Assembly (NCBI GenBank): GCA_964432985.1 | Contig: CAYSPT010000017.1 | Span: forward strand, 1 to 64,000 | Origin: CAYSPT01 sp964432985 | GTDB taxonomy: Bacteria > Muiribacteriota > CAYSPT01 | Length of the DNA stretch: 64,000 nucleotides | Direction of reading: 5' to 3' | In this document: positions 32,715 to 39,928 of the stretch, one piece after another | How the letters are laid out: each line of letters starts with the position of its first letter | Position numbering within the stretch: the stretch's first letter is position 1 | Program-made: the position numbers and the translations under genes | Notes under the pieces: generated by a model | Told to the model about the DNA's origin: nothing | Databases searched by the model: none | Seen by the model: the letters and a program-made list of their open reading frames with translations, nothing else

Positions 32715-35700
32715 CAGGTATACAACTTCCGGGTTTGCTGCTAGCAGGGAGCGGGCCCGCCGACTGTGGACTGCCGTAGTTTTCTTGCTGCTGCTGGCGG
32801 TGGGCGGAACGCTTGTTTATCCCGCTGCGGCCGCCGCTGCGGAGGACAAGCCCGTCAATATAACGTTTGCCATCATATACATGAACAAGGAAGATCTCCC
32901 CATCATCCGCCAGTTTAACCAGGAGCAGGATGAAATACATGTCAATACTATCGTGGTGGATGCCGTTAAGACAGGGGATATATTCGATAACTACATTCAT
33001 TTCATCAAGAACGACCCGGGGCTGGTGGATGTTTTCCTGGTTGATATCATCAGGCCGGTGGAATATGCTCTTCTGGACCTGGCCCGTCCCCTGGACAGCT
33101 TCATCCCCCCCTCGGTGAGGGCCGAATTCCCCCGTGAGCTGCTCAAGGCCTGCACTTCCCGCGACAGGCTGTACGCAGTGCCATACTTCGTGTATGCCGG
33201 GCTTCTTTACTACCGCAAGGACATCCTGCACCGGGAAGGTTTGAAACCCCCGGTCACCTGGGAAGAATTAATCCAGCAATCCCGTTTTCTGTCAAGGAAG
33301 TATGGGTTGGAAGGATACCTGTTCGAAGTGGCCAAATACGAAGGGCTCATCTGTACCGCTCTGGAGTACATGTGGGGGTATGGAGGCGGCATCGAAGTCC
33401 GGGAGGATGGCACTCTCAAGATTGACACTCCTGAAAACCAACAGGCGCTGGAGCTGCTGGTCAGCATGCTGTACGATCCCGGTGTGATCTCGGATTCCAA
33501 ACTGGCTCTCGGCTTTACCGAACAGCAGGTCGAGAATCTTTTTGTTAATGGGAAAGCTGTATTCGCCCGCCACTGGCCTCCCATGTTCAAGGTCTGCCAG
33601 CGCTTCGAAAGCCCGGTCAGAGACAGGGTAGGGGTGACTGTCATCCCGGGTGGACCGGCGGGAAGGGGCCGGAGCACCCTTGGAGGCTGGGCCCTGGCCA
33701 TCAACCGGTATTCAAAACAGCCGGAAGCCGCCTGGAAGTTTATCGAGTATCTGGTCAGTGAGCGGGTGCAGCGGAACCGCTTTATCAACCAGGGCGATCC
33801 CCCGGCCCGGCTGGGTGACGAGTTCGAAGCGGAGCTGTACGCTGAAGACTTCCACCTTTCCAGAATCAGACACCTGATGACCAATCTGGGTTCACGGCCG
33901 GCGGTTCCGTTTTACCGCGTTATATCTCTTATTTTTCAGACATATCTGTACGAAGCCGTCAGCAAGAAAACAGATCCGGAAGACGCTCTCAGGTACATGG
34001 AACTGGAGAGCAACGAGTTTCTCCGGAATGTCGAAGGGCAGGTCGATCTCAAAGAGGTAATGGAGATGGTCAGAAGAAAGCCCTCGGATCGGGAGATGTT
34101 CAGGCGGCATAAGGAATACCTTCACGCCTACTCTGATTTTCTCAAGGCAACACTGTCGTATGATGACCTACAGATGGAACTGTTTCGTTTCCTGCTCGAA
34201 AAGAGAAAGTACGATACCGCCAATACCTGTCGCAAGATACTCGATCGAAGACGGGAAGAGAACCAGATTACCGTAGCTCTCGACCAGCGCCTGTCGGGAC
34301 TGGATCCGCACCGGGCGCTTACCACTACCCAGGTGATTCCGCTGGCCCAAATTTATGAGGGGCTCTTCAGCCTTGATGAGAGAGGACAGGCGGTACCCGT
34401 TCTGGCCGAGAGTGTTACCCACGATGCCGAATGCACCGTCTGGGAGATTACCCTGCGGGATGGGGTGCGTTTTCACGACGGGGGCCCGCTCACTGCGGAG
34501 TCGGTTAGCCAGAACCTGAGCAGATTGGCCGAATATATTGAGGCTAAAGCGGCCTCTGGGTCGGTCTGTGACGATCCGTATCTCCCGGTGGAGGAAATAA
34601 GAACCCCGGATGACCGGACAATTCTTATCGAGTTGAAGCACTCCGTACCTTCACTTCCCGTCCTGCTGGCACATCCGGCAGCAGCGATTGTCAGCTCTAA
34701 AACCCTGGACTTCTGGGAAAGAGGGGAAAGTGGGCTTGATGATCTGTTCTATGCCGGCCAGGAAGCGGAAGGTGTCACGGACACGATTCCTCCGCTGGGG
34801 ACCGGACCCTTTGCCTTCGTCAGGTTCAGCCGGGAAGGAGAGCTGACACTGAAGCGCTTCGAAGGATATTGGAGGGAAAAGCCCGATGTGGAATTCCTCC
34901 GTTTCGTCTCAATCATCAGCCCTGTCTCACGGATGCTTCACCTGAAACACGGAAACGTGGACATGGTCTATCCGGTAACCAGCGGGATGGTCCAGCTCAT
35001 AGAGGAAATGCCACAAGCCAAGCTGGTCTCATCGGATATGTCCGGAATTGTTTATCTTGGAATTAATCCCGGCGTTGCCCCGCTTGATACAATTGAAGTC
35101 CGCCAGTCCATCACCCGGGCGATCGATCGCAATGGCCTGGTCGAACTGATTCTCAAGGGATATGGACAGGCGGCCGATTCCTACCTGCCATACACTCTCG
35201 GGAGAGAGACTGCGGCCGGGCTGCCTGAACCGGATATGAAACAGGCCATAGAAGGAATACTTCCCTACAAAAGCAAGATCGATACTGTCGATTTCACCCT
35301 TTTGGTCCAGGACAATGACCGCTCTTCCGTTTCTGAACTGGCGCATGCGATACAGGGGCAGTTGTCCGTCGCTGGTCTGAACATTTTCATCGAAGTAACA
35401 CCTCCCGGACAACGGAGGCCGAAAACTTCCGGTAATGCATTCTTTTTACGGGAGTTCCATCCCTTCAGCCTTGAAGCTGCCGCGTTCTATGAAAGACTGC
35501 TGGCGGATAGCTGGCTTGACGAGGAATCACTTCGGGAAAAGCTCGAACACGCAAAAAATGTGGCCGATACGAACACCCGTACCGCTCTTCTGAAGCATGT
35601 CCAGGAAGAGCTTGCCCGCCAATTAGTACTGGTACCGGTAGTCTTTTCCAGGTCCCTTTACGGAAAACGGATCGAAGTAAAAGGGGAAAAGATATTATCT

Positions 35701-35751
35701 AATGGCATCCTTCTTCTGCAGCAGGTCAGTCTGAAACGGCGGTTACATTGA
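32704..35751 (+). CDS. Fusion of a family-1 and a family-5 ABC solute-binding protein
   Basis: A 1015-residue exported protein with a signal anchor (LWTAVVFLLLLAVGGTLVYP). Residues ~50-440 are a sugar-type SBP (SBP_bac_1): FNQEQDEIHVNTIVVD, YAVPYFVYAGLLYYRKDIL, TWEELIQQSRFL, LGGWALAINRYSKQPEAAWKFIEYL. After a helical linker, residues ~515-1015 are a peptide/nickel-type SBP (SBP_bac_5): ALDQRLSGLDPHRALTTTQV, YEGLFSLDERGQAVPVLAES, LRDGVRFHDG, GTGPFAFVRFS, VRQSITRAIDRNGLVELIL. These superfamily members normally serve different transporter types and are not fused. It overlaps the PilW-like gene, so it belongs to the pilin operon. The only permease in the window is DppB-like, at 41845-42834. Confidence 0.85.
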   Translation: MCIDRYTTSGFAASRERARRLWTAVVFLLLLAVGGTLVYPAAAAAAEDKPVNITFAIIYMNKEDLPIIRQFNQEQDEIHVNTIVVDAVKTGDIFDNYIHFIKNDPGLVDVFLVDIIRPVEYALLDLARPLDSFIPPSVRAEFPRELLKACTSRDRLYAVPYFVYAGLLYYRKDILHREGLKPPVTWEELIQQSRFLSRKYGLEGYLFEVAKYEGLICTALEYMWGYGGGIEVREDGTLKIDTPENQQALELLVSMLYDPGVISDSKLALGFTEQQVENLFVNGKAVFARHWPPMFKVCQRFESPVRDRVGVTVIPGGPAGRGRSTLGGWALAINRYSKQPEAAWKFIEYLVSERVQRNRFINQGDPPARLGDEFEAELYAEDFHLSRIRHLMTNLGSRPAVPFYRVISLIFQTYLYEAVSKKTDPEDALRYMELESNEFLRNVEGQVDLKEVMEMVRRKPSDREMFRRHKEYLHAYSDFLKATLSYDDLQMELFRFLLEKRKYDTANTCRKILDRRREENQITVALDQRLSGLDPHRALTTTQVIPLAQIYEGLFSLDERGQAVPVLAESVTHDAECTVWEITLRDGVRFHDGGPLTAESVSQNLSRLAEYIEAKAASGSVCDDPYLPVEEIRTPDDRTILIELKHSVPSLPVLLAHPAAAIVSSKTLDFWERGESGLDDLFYAGQEAEGVTDTIPPLGTGPFAFVRFSREGELTLKRFEGYWREKPDVEFLRFVSIISPVSRMLHLKHGNVDMVYPVTSGMVQLIEEMPQAKLVSSDMSGIVYLGINPGVAPLDTIEVRQSITRAIDRNGLVELILKGYGQAADSYLPYTLGRETAAGLPEPDMKQAIEGILPYKSKIDTVDFTLLVQDNDRSSVSELAHAIQGQLSVAGLNIFIEVTPPGQRRPKTSGNAFFLREFHPFSLEAAAFYERLLADSWLDEESLREKLEHAKNVADTNTRTALLKHVQEELARQLVLVPVVFSRSLYGKRIEVKGEKILSNGILLLQQVSLKRRLH

Positions 35752-35871
35752 TTTTTTTCAAAAAAAAATGCCCACCGCATGTAACATCAGCAGGGCCCCA
35801 TCACTATACCATAGGTGGAGACGGGTTAAATACCGTCTATCAGTGTATACATGTGGAAGAATGGTGATGAA

Positions 35872-36642
35872 ATGAATCAGGAGAAAGAAGACCGGATGGT
35901 TCACCTGTTTTCCAGGCTCCCGCGGCGTAAGGTGCCAGTGGATTTTGAAAACAGGGTCATGAGCCGGGTAATGGAAAGCCTCCAGCCCCAGAAGGTCTCT
36001 CTACTTCAGCGGTTCTTCCAGTGGCAGTTTATCCGGCCGTTCAGGGGATTTGCCCCAATGGCTGCGGCAACTGTTTTCATCCTGGCCCTTGCTTTTACCG
36101 TCAGTTTTCACTTTTCGGGAACTGGTCAAGGGATCTCTGCCATGGTACTCGTGCCCGGGCAGACCAGTGAAGTAACGATTGCCAGTGAAGGATCCTCCCG
36201 GACAGTCACTGATAAGCTTGCCGTAAATCTGGATAATGCTCTGGCAGTAGAGACAGGTAGTGAGTCGAAAGCAGCGATTCAATTCACGGGTGGCTCGAGT
36301 TTTTCCGCCGGAGCCGCCAGCGCCTTCAAGGTGCGTGGCGAGCATATCGCCCTGTCGAAGGGAACGTTTATTGCTGACATCAGCGATCAGCGTGACACCC
36401 GGTTTATTGACACTCCGGGAGCCCTTCTGGAAATAGTCGGGACTAAAGTCGCGCTGAAAGTGCTTCCGGGCGAATTGACGCAAGTAGGAGTGTTTTCCGG
36501 TAAGGTAATGGTGCATCCCGTGCAGGGAGAATCATTTGCCATGGGTGTAGGGCAGCATTTCACGGTGACGCCCGGTGGACGGATCCTGGCCATGGGAAAA
36601 TCTTCCACGTCATGGATGTCCGCCCTGGAGCGGGAACTGTAA
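35872..36642 (+). CDS. FecR-domain membrane protein
   Basis: A 256-residue protein. A short cytoplasmic N-terminus (RLPRRKVPVDFENRVMSRVM) resembles anti-sigma/FecR N-domains. One transmembrane helix (MAAATVFILALAFTVSFHF) and a periplasmic FecR-like beta domain follow (SKAAIQFTGGSSFSAGAASA, GTFIADISDQRDTRFIDTPGA, VGTKVALKV, GVFSGKVMV). FecR proteins relay envelope signals to ECF sigma factors, but many such domains act alone. No sigma factor is adjacent. ATG 35872 is chosen over ATG 35851 because GGTGAT lies just upstream. It is probably co-transcribed with the next gene. Confidence 0.8.
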   Translation: MNQEKEDRMVHLFSRLPRRKVPVDFENRVMSRVMESLQPQKVSLLQRFFQWQFIRPFRGFAPMAAATVFILALAFTVSFHFSGTGQGISAMVLVPGQTSEVTIASEGSSRTVTDKLAVNLDNALAVETGSESKAAIQFTGGSSFSAGAASAFKVRGEHIALSKGTFIADISDQRDTRFIDTPGALLEIVGTKVALKVLPGELTQVGVFSGKVMVHPVQGESFAMGVGQHFTVTPGGRILAMGKSSTSWMSALEREL

Positions 36643-36676
36643 TATTAAAAGGAATAGATTAGAGGAGGGAACGTTT

Positions 36677-37450
36677 ATGAAAAAGTGTATAGGCCTGATG
36701 GCAATGATATTTGTGTTTTCCATGGTGTTTGCTGGTCCACTTATGGCTCTGGACATCGGGGATGTTGCCGATAAGAGCAAAGGGTTTGGCGACAAAATTG
36801 CTGATACCGCCAGGGACCTTGATGAAATTCTCGAGAGCGGCAAGGAGATCATAGACCAGATTAATGAGATCGGGGATATCGTCGATCCGAAGATGAATCC
36901 GTACTATCTCCAGCTCAAGCTTCGCGAGATCAACATGGCGCTGGAACACTACAGGCTCGCCAAGAAGCGCTACGAGGAGACGGGATGGTACCGCCCCTTC
37001 GCCAGGCGCAGCCGTAAAAAAGAGATGGAAAAGTCACTTGACGAATATATGTCTCGCGTGCTGAAACTTGCGCAGGCAAAATACGAATTTGCATATGATG
37101 TTTATAAAAACACCAGCGGTTTTATGTCCTGGCGTTTGCCGGCCAGGCAGGAAAAATACCAGAAAGCTCTTCGCGAGTACTCTCAACTCCAGCTAGACTG
37201 GGCTTCCTACAAGCTCAGAAAAGCCAAACAGGAGTATGAAGATACCCCGGTTATCTTCTTCCTCAGCCGCATGGCCCGGAAGAAGGCTTATGAAGAGGCA
37301 AGAGACGAATATGAACAAACCCTCGCGTTTGTCGAGACCCTGTGGATGGACGCCGGTTTGATCCAGCTTCCCTTCAACCTGCCGGCGCAGGAAGTCGTTC
37401 CAGGGGGAGAGATTGAGAAGATCGACGTCAACAAAGTGGGCGATATGTAA
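36677..37450 (+). CDS. Exported helical protein with a triplicated ~44-residue unit
   Basis: A 257-residue protein with signal peptide (CIGLMAMIFVFSMVFAGPLMA). Three charged helical units of ~43-45 residues follow at about residues 85-225. They open with YRLAKKRYEETGWYRPFARR, AKYEFAYDVYKNTSGFMSWR and YKLRKAKQEYEDTPVIFFLS, each continuing into RKKEMEKSLDEY, RQEKYQKALREY or RKKAYEEARDEY. I do not recognise the family. It is probably a periplasmic helical bundle. ATG 36677 has GAGGAGGG upstream. A terminator follows. Confidence 0.75.
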   Translation: MKKCIGLMAMIFVFSMVFAGPLMALDIGDVADKSKGFGDKIADTARDLDEILESGKEIIDQINEIGDIVDPKMNPYYLQLKLREINMALEHYRLAKKRYEETGWYRPFARRSRKKEMEKSLDEYMSRVLKLAQAKYEFAYDVYKNTSGFMSWRLPARQEKYQKALREYSQLQLDWASYKLRKAKQEYEDTPVIFFLSRMARKKAYEEARDEYEQTLAFVETLWMDAGLIQLPFNLPAQEVVPGGEIEKIDVNKVGDM

Positions 37451-37462
37451 CCCTGCTAAACG

Positions 37463-37499
37463 AAAAAAGGAGGCCGGATACGGCCTCCTTTTTTTTTTC
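37463..37499 (+). terminator. Rho-independent terminator
   Basis: The stem GGAGGCCG/CGGCCTCC with loop GATA is flanked by an A-run before and a ten-T run after, 12 bases past the stop of the triplicated-unit gene. Confidence 0.93.
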
Positions 37500-37613
37500 T
37501 TGAGGGCGGGATTGTTTGGCATTGTTACTGAAGTATGTTCTATAGGCTTATAGGAAGTAACCAGCCAACGTGGGTACCTCTACTCTGTGGAAAGAATGTG
37601 TGTATAGTTAAAG

Positions 37614-37630
37614 TGTATCATAATGATACA
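37614..37630. promoter_or_regulatory. Palindromic enhancer-like site (UAS) upstream of comEC
   Basis: TGTATCATAATGATACA is a perfect 17-bp palindrome matching the comEA enhancer TGTCTCATTTTGAGACA at 13 of 17 positions. It shares A at position 4 with the intI site at 3449. Its centre is 74 bp from the -24 GG of the comEC promoter. It is followed by T6 and could instead be read as a weak terminator. Confidence 0.5.
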
Positions 37631-37693
37631 CTTTTTTCAGTTACTCGAGAGTACTAGAATCGAATATCGGCTTTATCATTGATCTTTTCTCTT

Positions 37694-37710
37694 ATGGCAT
37701 CTCGTTTGCC
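37694..37710 (+). promoter_or_regulatory. Putative sigma-54 promoter of comEC
   Basis: ATGGCATCTCGTTTGCC has TGGCA at -24 (GG 37696-37697) and TTTGC at -12 (GC 37708-37709) with 10 bases between GG and GC. The predicted start near 37721 leaves ~15 nt of leader, containing GAGGTGA, before ATG 37736. Confidence 0.55.
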
Positions 37711-37735
37711 GCCAGATAAAAACGAGGTGACAACT

Positions 37736-38938
37736 ATGAATAGCCGTCCTGCTTCTCGATTATTGGTTCCGGTTGCTGCAGGCGTGATTCTAGCGTTGTT
37801 TTCTCCTTTCAGGCTGACTGAAATTCGATATTATCTGGCAGCCAGTATGCTTCTTTGCGCAGGTTGCGCCACAATAGTACTGCTGAAAGGTAGAAGAGCC
37901 TCCCATCTCGTATTCGCCCTCCTGATGCTCGGAGGAATAACTCTTATGTCAAGCGTTGACGGAACTGTCTCACCGTACCGCAGAACCCCCAGCGCTGTCA
38001 GAGAATCACTGCTCATGGAAAAAATTGATCACCTGTGGGATGAAACTGAAGCGGCACTCTTCAGGGGAATCCTGTGCGGCGATACACGGGGAATGAACAA
38101 AGATGCCAAACACAGTTTCCAGCGTGCCGGATTGGCCCATTTGTTGGCCGTATCAGGACTTCACGTCGGTATTGTCAGCAGGATGATCTGCAGACTGTCT
38201 CTCAGCCTTTCCTCCTCTCGCCGTTATGGATACGCCGCCTTGCTGATGCTTCTTCCTGTCTACACGCTCCTGGTGGGATGGAAAGTTTCAGCAGTCAGGG
38301 CGGCAGTTATGGGTATTCTGGCCGCTTCCGGCATGCTATTCTCCCAGCGGGGAGAAGCAATTAATTCTCTGTGTATAGCTGGTCTTTTCATACTGTATAT
38401 CGATCCATGTGCTATCAGTTCGGCTTCGTTTCAACTGTCTTTCATGGCAACATTGGGAATTCTCACCAGTTGTGCGTCGCCGGGAGAAAGTACAACCCAG
38501 AGGGAAGGTACGTTGATGAAAATCATCAAGGATACCCTCCGAACCAGTGTGGTGGCCCAGATCTGGGTTCTTCCGTTGGCGGGATTTTACTTCAAATCAA
38601 TCCCGCTGATAGCTCCCATTTCGAACGTGCTGGCCTTACCACTGATATGTCTGCTAGTTCCCGCGGGATACCTGTGCGTTATAGGCTCGCTCCTCGCTCC
38701 CTGGATAGCACCATGTGCTGCCCGCTGCCTGGCCTTACCTGCCCGGGGACTGCTGTGTCTGGCACGCTGTATTGGAGAATGCTCCTTCGCAGCCGTGCAG
38801 GTACCGCATTTTAACCTGGTGTGGGTCGGTGTCGGCTACACCCTGATTGCAGGTATGATACTACGACAAAAAACTGTTTCAAGAATCTGTTCATGGGGAT
38901 ATCTGCTCTTTTTGGGGACGGTGTTATTCCTTTTATAA
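37736..38938 (+). CDS. comEC: ComEC/Rec2-type DNA-uptake channel (competence domain only)
   Basis: A 400-residue polytopic membrane protein. It contains the hallmark AGLAHLLAVSGLHVGIVSRM, then LLPVYTLLVGWKVSAVRAAV, GEAINSLCIAGLFILYIDPC, SSASFQLSFMATLGIL and QIWVLPLAGFYFKSIPLIAP, all typical of the ComEC competence domain that carries single-stranded DNA through the inner membrane. Full-length ComEC (~700-800 aa) also has an N-terminal OB domain and a C-terminal metallo-beta-lactamase-like domain. Both are absent here, and no separate copy is adjacent. ATG 37736 has GAGGTGA five bases upstream; the longer frame from 37679 overlaps the promoter. Confidence 0.87.
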   Translation: MNSRPASRLLVPVAAGVILALFSPFRLTEIRYYLAASMLLCAGCATIVLLKGRRASHLVFALLMLGGITLMSSVDGTVSPYRRTPSAVRESLLMEKIDHLWDETEAALFRGILCGDTRGMNKDAKHSFQRAGLAHLLAVSGLHVGIVSRMICRLSLSLSSSRRYGYAALLMLLPVYTLLVGWKVSAVRAAVMGILAASGMLFSQRGEAINSLCIAGLFILYIDPCAISSASFQLSFMATLGILTSCASPGESTTQREGTLMKIIKDTLRTSVVAQIWVLPLAGFYFKSIPLIAPISNVLALPLICLLVPAGYLCVIGSLLAPWIAPCAARCLALPARGLLCLARCIGECSFAAVQVPHFNLVWVGVGYTLIAGMILRQKTVSRICSWGYLLFLGTVLFLL

Positions 38939-38991
38939 TTACACTCTGAAACTGTAAACAGGAAAAAAACCAGTAATTTTCCGCAAAAGAC

Positions 38992-39020
38992 TTGCGTAAT
39001 TCTTTGTAGATATGTATAAT
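38992..39020 (+). promoter_or_regulatory. Sigma-70 promoter of the histone H1-like gene
   Basis: TTGCGT (38992-38997) and TATAAT (39015-39020) lie 17 bases apart, with an extended TG just before the -10. The predicted start is near 39027. Confidence 0.75.
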
Positions 39021-39092
39021 AGCCATTCGATTGCTGGGTAGCCAACCAGTGTATCTGGTCGATTCCAGGCAAGAAGGGAGGAATAGATAGCC

Positions 39093-39515
39093 ATGACCGA
39101 GAAATTTGAAAAAGAATTTGAAAAGGCAGTCATCGAAGAGATCCAAAAATACAAGTGGATCGAGAGTGAAAAGCTTGGTTACGACATCGGCTTCGAGCGC
39201 GCCGCTCACGAATGGGCTGAAAAATACGGCGACGCTTTTGAGAAATATTACAAAAGCATGATCGAGGACAAGCCTGCCAAGAAGGCCGCTAAAAAGCCAG
39301 CCGCCAAGAAGGCCGCTAAAAAGCCAGCCGCCAAGAAGACCGCTAAGAAAGCCGCTGCCAAGAAGCCAGCCGCTAAGAAGCCAGCCGCTAAGAAGCCAGC
39401 TGCTAAGAAGCCAGCTGCTAAGAAGCCGGTTGCCAAAAAGCCGGCCGTCAAAAAGGCTGCCGCTAAGAAGCCAGCCGCCAAGAAGACCACCAAGAAGACC
39501 ACTGCCAAGAAGTAG
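39093..39515 (+). CDS. Histone H1-like lysine/alanine-rich DNA-binding protein
   Basis: A 140-residue protein with two parts. The acidic helical N-domain (1-55) contains EEIQKYKWIESEKLGYDIGF and ERAAHEWAEKYGDAF. The tail (60-140) is composed almost wholly of AAKKPAAKK-type repeats, like histone H1 C-tails and bacterial Hc1/AlgP-like proteins. Such tails bind and compact DNA; the N-domain probably adds oligomerisation or specificity. The repetitive tail DNA can expand or contract. It has its own strong promoter and a terminator, so it is monocistronic and probably well expressed. Confidence 0.88.
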   Translation: MTEKFEKEFEKAVIEEIQKYKWIESEKLGYDIGFERAAHEWAEKYGDAFEKYYKSMIEDKPAKKAAKKPAAKKAAKKPAAKKTAKKAAAKKPAAKKPAAKKPAAKKPAAKKPVAKKPAVKKAAAKKPAAKKTTKKTTAKK

Positions 39516-39541
39516 TGACATCTGATATGGTCATTAAATTA

Positions 39542-39572
39542 GTGAGGGCGATACGTTCTCCCTCGCATTTTT
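39542..39572 (+). terminator. Rho-independent terminator of the H1-like gene
   Basis: The stem GTGAGGG/CCCTCGC (one G-T pair) with an 11-base loop is followed by ATTTTT, 27 bases past the stop codon. Confidence 0.7.
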
Positions 39573-39595
39573 GTAGAGATGCAACCTAAGGGGAG

Positions 39596-39787
39596 CTATT
39601 CCAGGGTAAAGAAACCCGGAGATCTCCCCTTCTTTGTTTCCTTGATATGAAGATTTTCTTTGAACCGGCAGTCTTTGCAGGTCTTCTTATCCTTCTCAAG
39701 GCACGTCTCGGTAACTGAACCGCTGAGATTCATGGTCTGTACTATACTTACCGTCTTATGCAGGTGTTCACAGTGAATTTTCTTCAT
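39596..39787 (-). CDS. Small cysteine-containing protein, unknown
   Basis: A 63-residue frame beginning MKKIHCEHLHKTVSIVQTMN, with Cys at 6, 29, 37 and 40 (TCLEKDKKTCKDCRF) and nearby His. The spacing could bind a zinc ion or an iron-sulfur cluster. TGGAGA lies six bases before the ATG. Nothing overlaps it on the other strand, which supports it being real, but I do not recognise a family. Confidence 0.55.
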   Translation of the reverse strand: MKKIHCEHLHKTVSIVQTMNLSGSVTETCLEKDKKTCKDCRFKENLHIKETKKGRSPGFFTLE

Positions 39788-39851
39788 GAAAAATCTCCAA
39801 TGCCAGGCTGATCAACAGAATAGCACGCAACGGGCCGGTTTGCAACAATTG

Positions 39852-39880
39852 TTGCTACCTGCTCGGCTTTGTGCTACAAT
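39852..39880 (+). promoter_or_regulatory. Putative sigma-70 promoter
   Basis: TTGCTA (39852-39857) and TACAAT (39875-39880) are 17 bases apart, upstream of the zinc-ribbon membrane protein at 39929. Confidence 0.55.
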
Positions 39881-39928
39881 TCTTGGAGCTTTTTGGAGCA
39901 ATTACACCGGTTGAGGAGAGAAGAAAAT

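Noticed and set aside
37611..37637. Inverted repeat plus T6 as a simple terminator
   Set aside because: The real terminator lies at 37463-37499. This AT-rich palindrome lies 74 bp from a -24/-12 element and matches the comEA enhancer, so a regulatory site is the better reading, although termination is not excluded.
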